A stretch of 64,000 nt of DNA from Photobacterium aquimaris. Lineage in GTDB: Bacteria > Pseudomonadota > Gammaproteobacteria > Enterobacterales > Vibrionaceae. A program made the position numbers and the translations under genes. The notes beneath the pieces were generated by a model. The model ran no database searches, had not been told where the DNA came from, and saw only the letters and a list, made by a program, of their open reading frames with translations. This document shows positions 26,014-34,981 of the stretch, piece by piece. How positions within the stretch are numbered: position 1 is the first letter of the stretch; every line of letters starts with the position of its first letter. The DNA lies in assembly GCF_002954455.1 (NCBI RefSeq), contig NZ_MSCC01000004.1, positions 68,783 through 132,782 of the forward strand, written 5' to 3'.

Positions 26014-26048
26014 ATGTGCGAAAACCCCGTTACGGATTAACCGCACAG
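26014..26048 (-). terminator. Intergenic hairpin upstream of 26000
   Basis: GTGCG and CGCAC arms enclose an inner AATCC/GGGGTT pairing, directly before the conserved leader, as in other spacers. Weak as a terminator. Confidence 0.4.
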
Positions 26049-26107
26049 GTAAGTTGATAAAGGGGAGTTAGATTAGGTGTAAAGTTGGATAGTTAAATAA
26101 TTAAAGG

Positions 26108-26134
26108 CAGAGGCTTTAACTGCATCGCTTTCTA
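26108..26134 (-). promoter_or_regulatory. Diverged leader-element candidate
   Basis: AGGCTTTAACTGCATCGC partly matches the GGGCTTTCACCG plus GATGC pattern and sits about 105 bp upstream of the first gene of the 26000 to 23274 operon, as the clear copies do. The match is poor and may be coincidence. Confidence 0.25.
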
Positions 26135-26234
26135 AAGAGGTATTAGAATAGCGTTAACATAAGATCGCGTCAACGCTGATAACTAAAATTGTTTTTGTAA
26201 TCGGTATCATTATCTATTTTTAAATTCCTGCAGA

Positions 26235-26714
26235 TCAAAGTGCTTCGATATTTGAACACAGATAAACCACAGTTGGATCTTCTGTATTGATGCCGTTAAT
26301 AAAACCTTTCTGAGCCCAAAATTGTTGTGAATCACTATCAGTAGATTTGCACTCGACCAAGATCAGTTCAATGTTAAGTTGAGTAAAATATGTAATTGCG
26401 TGGTCTAGTAGTTGATTGCAATAACCTTGATTCCGCTTCATGGTTTCAGTGTAAGCCCAAGTGACAATTGCTAAGTCTTTTCGTAAAGGTAATTGCTCAC
26501 AAGTCATTGCTGACAGTGTATTGCCGTTGCTATCACAAAGCTCGAAAGCATATAGTTCTTGCAAATCATCATTGCTAACAATTAGTGGTTTTAAAACAGC
26601 ATCACGATTGTTAATTGAGTATAAGTCGTGGGCTCGTTCACGTATGCGATTGATGTTATCCATGCCGAATGGCTGATTGCCAACATGATTGATTATTGAA
26701 AGATTGATTGTCAT
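26235..26714 (-). CDS. GNAT family N-acetyltransferase
   Basis: A 159-residue protein with the acetyl-CoA-binding motif A: MKRNQGYCNQLLDHAITYF near residue 98 (R-x-x-G-x-x), followed by a beta strand IELILVEC and the C-terminal QQFWAQKGF. GNAT enzymes acetylate amines on small molecules, tRNA-linked residues or proteins; no substrate is indicated here. About the length of a single-domain GNAT. Probably its own unit behind a terminator at 26760. Confidence 0.8.
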   Translation of the reverse strand: MTINLSIINHVGNQPFGMDNINRIRERAHDLYSINNRDAVLKPLIVSNDDLQELYAFELCDSNGNTLSAMTCEQLPLRKDLAIVTWAYTETMKRNQGYCNQLLDHAITYFTQLNIELILVECKSTDSDSQQFWAQKGFINGINTEDPTVVYLCSNIEAL

Positions 26715-26757
26715 TGGGGTGTACCTAATTGGTCAAAGTGAACTTGTCACTGAGAAA

Positions 26758-26792
26758 GAAAAAAATACCCCGATATGTGATTCGAGGTATGT
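26758..26792 (-). terminator. Terminator between 26899 and 26714 genes
   Basis: ATACCCCGA and TCGAGGTAT form an imperfect stem; on the minus strand TTTTTTT follows. Confidence 0.6.
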
Positions 26793-26898
26793 TATTAAGC
26801 AGAATTTTGAAGTGGCTTTGATAACTTCACTTTCTATTTATAAGCAAAATCAATTATTTGTCAATAGTCAGTAGGGAGCACTAAACCAAAAATATAAA

Positions 26899-27165
26899 TT
26901 AATGGTGGTTATCGTCATTCATTATATTGTAAGTTGAATGTGAATTTGTAAAATCAAACGGCTTATCGTCATTCAATACATTGTAAGTTGAATGTGGGTT
27001 TGTAATATCAAACAGGTCATCATTAAAGTTACTTTTAAACTTATCGTTATGTTTATTGTTAATGTTGAATAAATTGTGTTTTGCTGCGTACTTTTCTTCT
27101 TCCCACACCTTTAAAATAAATTTAATGACTAAAGCAACAATAAAAATGATAATTAAAACGTCCAT
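26899..27165 (-). CDS. Small membrane protein with internal repeat
   Basis: An 88-residue protein with one N-terminal transmembrane helix (VLIIIFIVALVIKFIL). The C-terminal half has two copies of a 19-residue unit: FDITNPHSTYNVLNDD and FDFTNSHSTYNIMNDD. AGGAAT precedes ATG. Function unknown. Confidence 0.7.
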   Translation of the reverse strand: MDVLIIIFIVALVIKFILKVWEEEKYAAKHNLFNINNKHNDKFKSNFNDDLFDITNPHSTYNVLNDDKPFDFTNSHSTYNIMNDDNHH

Positions 27166-27298
27166 ATTCCTAATCCTTTAGATAAATTCCCGCAGTAATT
27201 GTATCAACAAAAATTTTACGTTATATGGGGCAGCGCAAAAAACGAGCAACTTCATTTAAACTCAACGAAAAAAGAACAATGCTCTCTTTGCTAACAGT

Positions 27299-27335
27299 AA
27301 CATCATAATGATGTTGATACTTCATCAATATGATG
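27299..27335. promoter_or_regulatory. Toxin-antitoxin operator palindromes
   Basis: AACATCATAATGATGTT (27299-27315) is a perfect palindrome and CATCAATATGATG (27323-27335) a second one two helical turns away. They lie directly upstream of the antitoxin gene, the usual place for autoregulation. Confidence 0.65.
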
Positions 27336-27375
27336 TAATATTAATAGTATCTTGTGTCAACATACGGGCTCTGTA

Positions 27376-27813
27376 ATGATTAATACTGCAGTAAATGATG
27401 TTGCTTTTAATGGTGATGCACCACTACCAGAAAACATCTTTAATAATGATAAGGTCTATTATCAAACTGTCGTTAAAGGATTATCTGGAAAGGTAATTAA
27501 ATGGGCTGTTTCGGCAATGCCAAAGCAGAAAGAGGTGATTGTAAAAGCACTTGGTACAACGTCAGGCAATCTAAGCCGTCTATATTCAAAGACTGCGCTA
27601 GATAAGCACCAAACCGAGGAAATTCTTGACGTTCTTAAACTATATGTCGAAGTTTGTGATGTATTTGGCAGTACCAAGAAAGCCGATTTATGGTTGTCTA
27701 TTTCTGTTCCAGCACTGCAAGGCGAAAAACCAATTGATTTAATGGACACATTCATTGGTCGAAAAATGGTACGCGAAACGGTTAATAAAATTCGTTTTGG
27801 TGAGTTTTCATAG
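27376..27813 (+). CDS. Xre/MbcA/ParS-type antitoxin
   Basis: A 145-residue antitoxin of the family that partners RES toxins. The N-terminal half is a helix-turn-helix (VIVKALGTTSGNLSRLYSK), and the C-terminus has the toxin-binding (DUF2384) end: IDLMDTFIGRKMVRETVNKI then RFGEFS. It should neutralise the toxin encoded 41 bp downstream and repress the pair through the palindromes at 27299. ATG at 27376 is preferred over a TTG at 27352. Confidence 0.85.
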   Translation: MINTAVNDVAFNGDAPLPENIFNNDKVYYQTVVKGLSGKVIKWAVSAMPKQKEVIVKALGTTSGNLSRLYSKTALDKHQTEEILDVLKLYVEVCDVFGSTKKADLWLSISVPALQGEKPIDLMDTFIGRKMVRETVNKIRFGEFS

Positions 27814-27854
27814 TATCAAAAATAACAATAAGACCTGTATTAAGGTAATTTTTA

Positions 27855-28343
27855 ATGATCACTAATTTATTTCGAGCCTCACCAGAAATATACTTAAACA
27901 ACCTAGATGGTAAAGGTGGTAGTTATGCTAATGGGGCGCGATGGAATCCTGCTGGTTATCCAATTGTGTATTTAGCCAGTTCAGCATCAACGGCCTTACT
28001 CGAAATGGCTAATTACATACCGCATCCAGAGTTAGTACCTGATAATTATCGTTTGGGCAGATATGAAATACCAACCAATTTGATTGATACTTACGATAAG
28101 TCGAAACTACCAAAAAATTGGGATGAATATCCTCACCCGCAATCTACGCAGCAAATAGGTAAGGCTTGGTTAGATAATGGTAGTAACGTAGCGTTACGGT
28201 TGCCAAGCAGTGCAGTTCCAGGTGGTTATGATGATATTGTTATCTTCAATCCTTGTCACCCCAAGGCTGGTGAACTCAAGTTCATTGAAGCGTTGCCACT
28301 AGCTTACAGTAGTAGAATGTTCAGTGGTTTAAGTAAAGATTAG
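27855..28343 (+). CDS. RES domain toxin
   Basis: A 162-residue RES protein: LFRASP near residue 5 (Arg), GARWNPAGYPIVYLASSAST near 27, ALLEMANY (Glu) and ALRLPSSAVPG near 117 (Ser). RES toxins such as MbcT and Res deplete NAD+ and arrest growth. Length is normal. AAGG precedes ATG. With the upstream antitoxin it should stabilise the plasmid by post-segregational killing. Confidence 0.88.
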   Translation: MITNLFRASPEIYLNNLDGKGGSYANGARWNPAGYPIVYLASSASTALLEMANYIPHPELVPDNYRLGRYEIPTNLIDTYDKSKLPKNWDEYPHPQSTQQIGKAWLDNGSNVALRLPSSAVPGGYDDIVIFNPCHPKAGELKFIEALPLAYSSRMFSGLSKD

Positions 28344-28380
28344 AGAACATTAAAGCTATCCAAGTAATGCATTGTTTTCA

Positions 28381-29136
28381 TTAAAAATGGTAGCCAATAA
28401 CGTTTAAGTCATTAAGATTCACAATATCAACGGGCGCGTCTTTGTGTGCATTTCTAACAAGCCCATTTTCTTGAATAAACACATCATTAAACTTGCCAGT
28501 AATGTCATTGTTCCAATTCTCAATATTAGAGAAAACTTCCGTACCATTTAGAAATATTGCTAATTCTTGTCCTTTTTCTAATCTGTGTTTAATTGTCTCA
28601 TGGTGAAGAATATCATTAAGGCAAGTAACAGCACCGCCATTATATCCTTTGATAACCAGTCTATTTATTGCTTGTTCGTGCGTTAAGCCTTTAAATGGGC
28701 TGCCAGCCCCAACGACATAAGTGGTGTCTATGCCGCGCAATTCGTTAATCTTCTGGTAATATTTTTGTATATCAGGCGTATCTAATTTTGGATACAAAGT
28801 GGAATTGGGATCATAGTTACTCACGCTACGAGTTGAATAAACATACAGATTTTCAAATGTTGTTATTTGACTAGCTATGGCAGAAAGTGTTCTTGCAAGT
28901 TCCATTTGCTCATTTGCACAAATATTATTAATTGAGCTTCCATTTTTGTCTATCGACTCAAATACTCCGAATAGAGCAGTGTGAAACCCATCCCAGTAGA
29001 AAGTGCCATTAAGCATATTAATAGCTGTACTAGTAGTAAATCGTCGTCGAAATCGCTTTCTAACGATTTGGTTTTGTTGGTTGTAATATTTGTTTGTAAC
29101 CTCAACGAACACTAACGAATTACATTTCTGGTTCAT
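28381..29136 (-). CDS. Unknown protein, 251 residues
   Basis: Soluble protein with a basic patch (RKRFRRRFTTS) near residue 25; no recognised domain. It converges on the toxin gene and is separated from the next gene by about 290 bp of AT-rich DNA. Function unknown. Confidence 0.7.
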   Translation of the reverse strand: MNQKCNSLVFVEVTNKYYNQQNQIVRKRFRRRFTTSTAINMLNGTFYWDGFHTALFGVFESIDKNGSSINNICANEQMELARTLSAIASQITTFENLYVYSTRSVSNYDPNSTLYPKLDTPDIQKYYQKINELRGIDTTYVVGAGSPFKGLTHEQAINRLVIKGYNGGAVTCLNDILHHETIKHRLEKGQELAIFLNGTEVFSNIENWNNDITGKFNDVFIQENGLVRNAHKDAPVDIVNLNDLNVIGYHF

Positions 29137-29427
29137 ATCAAAATACCCTGCACTTTGTTTAAATCAATCTTATTCCTCGAACGTTGTTCTTACAAGTGCG
29201 CGATGTTAAATATACCAATAAATACAGCCTGTTACATAGATCTTGAGTTGGATTTTAATGCACTTTTATAGGTTTAAAAATAGTGTTGCAAAAATAATTA
29301 TATCTCACTGAGTAGTGTTTATTTCAAAATTAATACGATTTTGTACAGGACAAGAATTGTTTTAATTCTGTATTGATTTATTCTAATTGCATAGCGGAAA
29401 CCAGCATCGTTATTTGGAATTAGACAA

Positions 29428-29763
29428 ATGTTAAGTTTAAAGAAAAAAGTAGAACTAAAAATTCAACAATTAGTTAATCAAGACAAAAAATTACAAGCAT
29501 TCATATTGGTTGTGATTTTAGGTCTATTCAAACAATTAAAGCGAGTTGGTATTGTTGTTGGCATCTACTTGGCTATTTATTTCAGCATAACCATATTGAG
29601 TTATATTCTGCCATTCGGTGAGTATGAGCATGTAGATGGTAAAGTGAAACTGAGTGCAAACTTAACGTTTTACATTGTATGTTATCTAAAACGAGTTCCA
29701 CTAAAAGCATTCTTAAAGCGTAGAAGTAAAGCGTTGATGGTTAAAATGGGTTTCGCTGCTTAA
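29428..29763 (+). CDS. Small basic membrane protein
   Basis: A 111-residue basic protein with one strong membrane segment (GIVVGIYLAIYFSITILSYI, residues 41-60) and possibly a second around residue 25. No family recognised. Terminator follows at 29785. Confidence 0.65.
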   Translation: MLSLKKKVELKIQQLVNQDKKLQAFILVVILGLFKQLKRVGIVVGIYLAIYFSITILSYILPFGEYEHVDGKVKLSANLTFYIVCYLKRVPLKAFLKRRSKALMVKMGFAA

Positions 29764-29784
29764 TTTACCCCAATCACAACGTAA

Positions 29785-29826
29785 AAAACCGCCACTAACA
29801 AGGTTTATTAGTAGGCGGTTTTTTAT
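29785..29826. terminator. Bidirectional terminator
   Basis: AACCGCCACTAA and TTAGTAGGCGGTT form a 12 bp stem with A and T flanks. Confidence 0.85.
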
Positions 29827-29847
29827 ATAAAATTAAGAGTAAAACCT

Positions 29848-30105
29848 TTAATGCATTTGATCTTTAGTTGGGGGCGGGGAAGTTTTTTTAATTATTTGCG
29901 TAGCCAGTCCATCAGTAATAAGCATTTCTTCTACTGATTGCGATGTATGAGTCAACTGAATCATATATCCAATTGAACCGTTTGAAAACTCACCATGCAC
30001 TAATCTTATTTGATGATCGTTTACATTGGTGTTTGATTCTTCAGCTACACTTTCAACCCAATTGGTCAAATCTTTTAGTGTGTTAATTCGCGAGTTAGGA
30101 CGCAT
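29848..30105 (-). CDS. Unknown small protein, 85 residues
   Basis: Soluble, no recognised domain, weak ribosome-binding site. It lies downstream of the truncated prepilin-peptidase-like gene and may share its transcript. Confidence 0.5.
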   Translation of the reverse strand: MRPNSRINTLKDLTNWVESVAEESNTNVNDHQIRLVHGEFSNGSIGYMIQLTHTSQSVEEMLITDGLATQIIKKTSPPPTKDQMH

Positions 30106-30179
30106 TTAATTACCGCGCTTTTCTAAAGTTATGCCACATTGTAGCATTAATAAGTAACGAGGGTCACAAGACTATATAC

Positions 30180-30743
30180 TTAGCCAATACCCATGATTTT
30201 CTCAACAAAAGCTGATTGGCTCAATATATAAACCAATTGAAGCGCACTTAAAGTTAAAACCTGAAAAATTAGAAAGTTATGAACTTCTTGCCTATCAATA
30301 TTAGTCACCATAATGCATATAAATGTAGAAGCTAACAAGCAATTTAATATCAATAAGTACGTTTGATTGTAATAAAATATTGCTATTGTTCCCCAGACCA
30401 TTGCATTAACAATTTCTACAAATGGGTAACGTGTACTTATTGGGCTTTTGCACTCACGACATTTGCCGTTTAACACCAACCAGCTAAGTATAGGAACATT
30501 CTCTATAGCAGTGATCTGGTGATTGCAAATAGGGCAAGCAGATCGCGGTACATTAAGATTAAACGGCTTACTTAGGTCAAAATTTGGATCTAAATTTACT
30601 TCTTCATGTAACTCTTTTATATGAGGTAAAGCATTTTTTAGTGCGTTTCGTTTTGCCATGATTGGTAAGCGATAAATAACGACATTCAAGAAGCTACCGA
30701 CAGCTAAACCTAAACCCGTGGCAATAATTGTTGTAAGTGTCAT
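30180..30743 (-). CDS. PilD N-terminal (cysteine-rich methylase-type) domain protein, truncated
   Basis: A 187-residue membrane protein matching only the first part of PilD prepilin peptidases: GLGLAVGSFLNVVIYRLP at the start, the four cysteines CPICNHQI and CREC near residues 74-98, and SPISTRYPFVEIVNA. The first catalytic position survives only as TNIDRQEVHNF without LPD, and the second motif (GxGDxK) is absent. It therefore cannot cleave prepilins itself. The window's other gene (10476) carries exactly the missing catalytic domain, suggesting a split enzyme or complementary remnants. It ends cleanly at a stop, with no sign of the missing half downstream. Confidence 0.8.
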   Translation of the reverse strand: MTLTTIIATGLGLAVGSFLNVVIYRLPIMAKRNALKNALPHIKELHEEVNLDPNFDLSKPFNLNVPRSACPICNHQITAIENVPILSWLVLNGKCRECKSPISTRYPFVEIVNAMVWGTIAIFYYNQTYLLILNCLLASTFICIMVTNIDRQEVHNFLIFQVLTLSALQLVYILSQSAFVEKIMGIG

Positions 30744-31361
30744 TTCTATTGTCTTAATTAATGTATGTAATTCCTTATTTTTGCACGGCTAAACATTGCC
30801 ACTGAGATTAGTTGTTAGACTCATAAAAAAAACCAGCTATTTATCTTAATAACTGGTGAACGGAACGGAGTCGTTAAGAGTATGAAACATTTAGTCAAAT
30901 TGTTAAGTAAAAAATTAGTTAGCAATTTTGTATAAGCGTGTTTATGTAATAGGTAAACACGTAAACACTATGGCGATAGTATGCTTTTATATTGTCAGGA
31001 TCAAGTTTTTGCCCAGAAAAATATACAAATTGAGCTTATAACGTATATTTTGAGTCTAAATTTATACGCATTAGACTTGGTGGTTGTTTTGTTTTTGTTG
31101 TTTGCAAAATCAAAACAAAAAGCAGTGAATTGTATTAACTATCGCGGTGGCTGGTTCGCTTTCCATGCATTTAAGACATGTTGTTTGGCTAATACGGGAG
31201 AGCGTTAACCATTATTCTTAACCACACATTAGTTTAATGAATAGGTTTTTTATGTTCTGTTTACAATACACACAATTACGCAGCTATTATGGTGTAATAT
31301 ATTTATCTATTAGGTAATCAGTGATATTGTCATAAGACTATAATTTTTGTATGTGGCAAGA
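30744..31361. other. Intergenic region, 0.6 kb
   Basis: Holds a weak hairpin at 30829-30857 (ACCAGCTATT and AATAACTGGT) and the recurring 24 bp motif at 31088. A 75-codon frame at 30981 looks like chance. No confident gene. Confidence 0.4.
31088..31111 (+). promoter_or_regulatory. Recurring 24 bp motif
   Basis: Plus strand TTTGTTTTTGTTGTTTGC followed by AAAATC, matching the copies at 18804, 44950, 54893 and 60208. It lies about 250 bp upstream of the gene at 31362. Confidence 0.45.
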
Positions 31362-31997
31362 ATGGACGTAACTTTAAAGGCAACAACCGTTACCAATGAT
31401 GAAATATATGCCGTTGTTAAATCCACAATGGAATTTGTACTATCTGTAGCGGAAATTTACACATTAGAATCACAACCACTCAATGTTAGTGAATCTAGTC
31501 CAGTAACATTTAAAAATGGTATTCGTAAATTCTATTCATCAGGCTATCAATATCTATTAGAGTTGAATAAGAACATTGTTCCAAACAATGGGAATATTTA
31601 CTGTGCGAATATTGATGTGGCATATATTTTACTTGGTGATGTGCTTGGTGGGCGGTTAACTGGTGATGATATTTCAGAGAAGAACATTGCCATTACAGTT
31701 TGTGCGTATATGGGGCTGCATACCCGTAAAACATCTAAAAATGTTGTGGTAAACAAAATAATTCGTTCCCCAATGGCTTATTGTGAGTATATGACAGACA
31801 ATGATCTTAAAATCATTGCTGTGACAACAGGTACAGCATACTCAACGCTTAATAAGTGGTTCTTTACACGTTTTACCTTGTTTGCGAGCATTGTTCACCA
31901 GTACCAAATTCAGCGATTCAATTCTCAAATTCAGAAAGTTATGACCGATAGGGTTATATGTAAAATCATTCCAATCGTTGAAGAACTTAATCTTTAA
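31362..31997 (+). CDS. Unknown protein, 211 residues
   Basis: Soluble protein; a segment near residue 155 (DNDLKIIAVTTGTAYSTLNK) could be a helix-turn-helix, but this is a weak guess. The frame can start at TTG 31347; ATG at 31362 is chosen, with only a weak ribosome-binding site. Followed by a strong terminator. Function unknown. Confidence 0.65.
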   Translation: MDVTLKATTVTNDEIYAVVKSTMEFVLSVAEIYTLESQPLNVSESSPVTFKNGIRKFYSSGYQYLLELNKNIVPNNGNIYCANIDVAYILLGDVLGGRLTGDDISEKNIAITVCAYMGLHTRKTSKNVVVNKIIRSPMAYCEYMTDNDLKIIAVTTGTAYSTLNKWFFTRFTLFASIVHQYQIQRFNSQIQKVMTDRVICKIIPIVEELNL

Positions 31998-32031
31998 AAA
32001 AAGAGGTGATTCATCACCTCTTTTTTCGCCC
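31994..32031. terminator. Bidirectional terminator
   Basis: AAAAAAGAGGTGA and TCACCTCTTTTTT form a perfect stem directly at the stop codon of the plus-strand gene. Confidence 0.88.
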
Positions 32032-32064
32032 CTAACATCTAACTCGATTCTTTAATTTCATATG

Positions 32065-32817
32065 TTATTCATTACAAAACTCTAATGAACGTGACGAAAT
32101 TCTTAAATTGTCACCATTGTTAATTCTGTGCTTATTGAACAATTCAACTATATCTGTGCTGATAGGGCTCAATTGTCGGGTTATGGCATTAACCGGTCTG
32201 TTTACCAACTGCTCTTGTAGATCTGTTTGCGTAATATTACTAATATCGTAAAACTCAATATTATTGCTATCAATACAATCACCATCGTTCCCTGCATGAA
32301 TGCGAATAATTGACTTATTCATCGTTCTATAAGCTGTCAACGACCATTCTTGATTGAGCTTTTTGGTTGCAAAGCGGAAAGATTTATAACGGCCAACTTC
32401 AACTACCATCAACATATCAGCAATCACACATACGAATTGAAACTTAATATTGTTTCGTGGCATAAGCTTGCTCTTTTTTGGTCGCTTATTGCTAATGCCC
32501 TGGCTTTCCTTTGACATAACAGTAGCGTAATCAAGCTCTAACTGAGACATTAGAGATACGTAAGCACAACCTGATACTTCTCTGCCAATATTGCCGCCTT
32601 TAGGGATGGTGTGCTGTCTGATGATGGAGTCTAATTTTCCTTTTGGCCGCTCAAGCTTAGTTGAGTCACTGTTAATGAGAGAATGCTCTACATGAGCTAC
32701 CGTATCTAACAGCGCGTGTTGAGGTACTTTTATAATTGATAATGGTTTAATTAAACAAAATGACGAGTTGCAGTTAAAAGCGGCAATATCTTTTTTGTGA
32801 GGCTTTAGTGTTAGCAT
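32065..32817 (-). CDS. Unknown protein, 250 residues
   Basis: Soluble protein with a basic middle (KRPKKSKLMPRNN). No recognised motif. It lies between a terminator and the endonuclease I gene but is probably transcribed separately from the latter. Function unknown. Confidence 0.68.
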   Translation of the reverse strand: MLTLKPHKKDIAAFNCNSSFCLIKPLSIIKVPQHALLDTVAHVEHSLINSDSTKLERPKGKLDSIIRQHTIPKGGNIGREVSGCAYVSLMSQLELDYATVMSKESQGISNKRPKKSKLMPRNNIKFQFVCVIADMLMVVEVGRYKSFRFATKKLNQEWSLTAYRTMNKSIIRIHAGNDGDCIDSNNIEFYDISNITQTDLQEQLVNRPVNAITRQLSPISTDIVELFNKHRINNGDNLRISSRSLEFCNE

Positions 32818-32894
32818 GTTTTATGTTCCATATTTGTTGTTAGAGTTTCCATATAGGGATTCAATAGCCACATAGTAGACTGTTTTTAATGAAT

Positions 32895-33647
32895 TTATTT
32901 GCAATGCTTGCTAACAAAAGGGTTATCATTTCCTTGAATAGCTTTAATCTTAGCGTTGCGTTCACACTCCCAAGAGCTAACTGGATCTTGTTTATCCCAT
33001 GCTTGCATCATTTTTTTTTGCTGTGAGCTTAAACGGTACATAGGATAAGAATATTCCATGTACATACTCGCTCTTGCCACTTCACCGCGACTATTCTCTG
33101 GCGGCTGCGCGATACGTTTTTTAGTGTCGTAACGGAAGTCACACGATCCAAATATAGACTTAGCATTAGGCATCATTGCCCAACGATAATTGCTATGCGC
33201 GGCATTAACTGAGCCAATCGCAGGGCTAAGATTATGGAGGTCTGCTTGAATATAACGATACTGCTTTGATACCTTGCTTGCGCAGTTTCGGCCTTTAAAT
33301 GATTTGCCTTTTTTATCTACGCATTGAGGTGAGCCCTCACGCCATTCTTTGAACGATCTACCGATATTTTCCATCGGTACTATATGTTCAGCCTCCCAAC
33401 GTAAAGCTCTTTTTTTCCACTTCTGATTAATAAATCCTGTTGGTAGAGTAATGTTTTTTCGACTATCAAATTGGGCATTACAATAAAGTGTTTTCATGTT
33501 AGTCGGTTGAGTATAGATCTGGTGTTGCATGATTTTTTTTGCTTTATTGAACGAATCATTATGCGTATTACCCGTAATACCAGAAGCAAAAGAGCTACAA
33601 GAACTTGCTGCAGCTAGAATGGTGATCGTTAATCTTGTCAGTTTCAT
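32895..33647 (-). CDS. Endonuclease I (EndA/Dns family), periplasmic
   Basis: A 250-residue precursor with a signal peptide (MKLTRLTITILAAASSCSSF then ASG). The family core is clear: EHIVPMENIGRSFKEWREG (catalytic His in a beta-beta-alpha metal site), RNCASKVSKQYRYIQADLHN, LSPAIGSVNAAHSN and the R-GEVARASMYMEYSY helix. Vibrio Dns/Vvn and E. coli EndA degrade DNA non-specifically in the periplasm and are disulfide-stabilised; cysteines are present. A plasmid copy may limit uptake of competing DNA (inference). Confidence 0.9.
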   Translation of the reverse strand: MKLTRLTITILAAASSCSSFASGITGNTHNDSFNKAKKIMQHQIYTQPTNMKTLYCNAQFDSRKNITLPTGFINQKWKKRALRWEAEHIVPMENIGRSFKEWREGSPQCVDKKGKSFKGRNCASKVSKQYRYIQADLHNLSPAIGSVNAAHSNYRWAMMPNAKSIFGSCDFRYDTKKRIAQPPENSRGEVARASMYMEYSYPMYRLSSQQKKMMQAWDKQDPVSSWECERNAKIKAIQGNDNPFVSKHCK

Positions 33648-33877
33648 TTTTTACTACCCATAAATTATTGATGAATATCTATTTCGATTATTAGCTACAT
33701 TAGCTTCTGTTAAAAACAGCATTAATCCAGCATCACTTGTGTCACTAGAAACAAAAAGCAAAAAAAATCACCGTTTTGGCAACTATGATGTTTGTTGATA
33801 AAAAATATTGGTGAAAGACCGAAAAACGCAACCGCATCTACACCAATATTTTCTATTATCAACTCAACAAAAAATCT

Positions 33878-34159
33878 CTACTTACCGCAATTGAAAATAT
33901 CTTGTGGCAACTTTTTAAATATAGCCACGCAATTATTTTTACTTTCCGGACAACTAAAATCTCCAACAGGCAAAATGGATTCACTCACAGAGTCGTTTGA
34001 GCAACGCTTAATTATTAATGACGAATAATCACCAGAATAGGCGACTTCATCACTCATTAAAGAACGGGGATTTTGTAGTGAAGCATTGGAAGAACACCCA
34101 ACCAAGGCTGCAGTTACTATTACACTTGCCGCAATTTTTACTAAATGAGATTTAAACAT
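33878..34159 (-). CDS. Small lipoprotein
   Basis: A 93-residue protein with a lipoprotein signal: KIAASVIVTAALVGCSS, lipobox LVGC. The mature part has four cysteines. Unknown function; located 230 bp upstream of the periplasmic nuclease on the same strand. Small entry-exclusion or immunity lipoproteins have this shape, but nothing specific supports that here. Confidence 0.72.
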   Translation of the reverse strand: MFKSHLVKIAASVIVTAALVGCSSNASLQNPRSLMSDEVAYSGDYSSLIIKRCSNDSVSESILPVGDFSCPESKNNCVAIFKKLPQDIFNCGK

Positions 34160-34438
34160 TTTCTTTCATCCTATCTGTATAGTTGATTTGCGCTATTAAA
34201 GCACATAAATACACACATTACATTATTATGTTTATCTAATGGATAAACATCTTGCTTAAATGTGTGGGTTGGAGCTATATTGACTTACCGCAAAAATGGC
34301 GATGTTTTGTTGTCAGCAGTCATTTTATGTGTGGTTGTGAGAATAAGGATTATTAGTTGTTAAGGCTGCTACTGACTAAAAGCCGTATAGAGCTAATAAA
34401 TCTTTATTATTAAACTCAACATGGAGAGAGGTACGAAA

Positions 34439-34897
34439 ATGAAGAAAGTTACAAAAAAAAGGTTATGGAAAGTTGTAGACAGCTTTCTTAAAGCTAATCG
34501 TCTAACGTACAAGCAGAAACTTTTAGCTGAGGCCATATTTTGGGCGATGAAACAGGATGGTAAATGTGTATTGGATTCATCTTTGTTATGTAGTGTTGTG
34601 TCGGCTCATGTCACTACGATGTACCGGTATCGTGAAGTGCTAGTTGGTATTGGTTTAATCAGACATAGCCGCATTGGTATAAGGTCTACATATGAATACA
34701 CATTAAATTTTGGTGCGTTGGTTGAATATGGGCTTTACGATTTAGCTCCCATTACGTTACGTGAGTTTAACTCTGAGGAATTAATTAGTATTCCCTTAAC
34801 ATTTGACGTTGATTTGCTGGATATTGATCGTTCAGCAAAGGTTATTAATATAGCTGCACCAAACTTACCGGAGGCTACACCGTCAATAAATAATTAA
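34439..34897 (+). CDS. Probable winged-helix DNA-binding protein
   Basis: A 152-residue basic protein. Residues 20-75 (KQKLLAEAIFWAMKQDGKCV, SLLCSVVSAHVTTMYRYREV, LVGIGLIRHSR) have the pattern of a winged helix as in replication or Lrp/MarR-like proteins. ATG at 34439 follows GAGAGAGG with 7 nt spacing and is preferred over ATG 34421. First of a plus-strand cluster with two tiny coupled ORFs. Function unknown. Confidence 0.65.
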   Translation: MKKVTKKRLWKVVDSFLKANRLTYKQKLLAEAIFWAMKQDGKCVLDSSLLCSVVSAHVTTMYRYREVLVGIGLIRHSRIGIRSTYEYTLNFGALVEYGLYDLAPITLREFNSEELISIPLTFDVDLLDIDRSAKVINIAAPNLPEATPSINN

Positions 34898-34930
34898 ATA
34901 ACACCCCAACTTACACACGGAATTATCAAA

Positions 34931-34981
34931 ATGACAAACAATCTAATGCTACAAACTTATCAAAATGGAGTGAAATTATGA
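34931..34981 (+). CDS. 16-codon ORF coupled to the next gene
   Basis: ATG at 34931 follows ACACGGAATTATCAAA, a plus-strand version of the conserved leader. It encodes MTNNLMLQTYQNGVKL and stops with TGA overlapping the ATG of the next ORF (ATGA). It may be a leader peptide for translational coupling. Confidence 0.35.
   Translation: MTNNLMLQTYQNGVKL

Noticed and set aside
30981..31208. Plus-strand frame of 75 codons
   Set aside because: No ribosome-binding site; overlaps the recurring 24 bp motif; composition not convincing.
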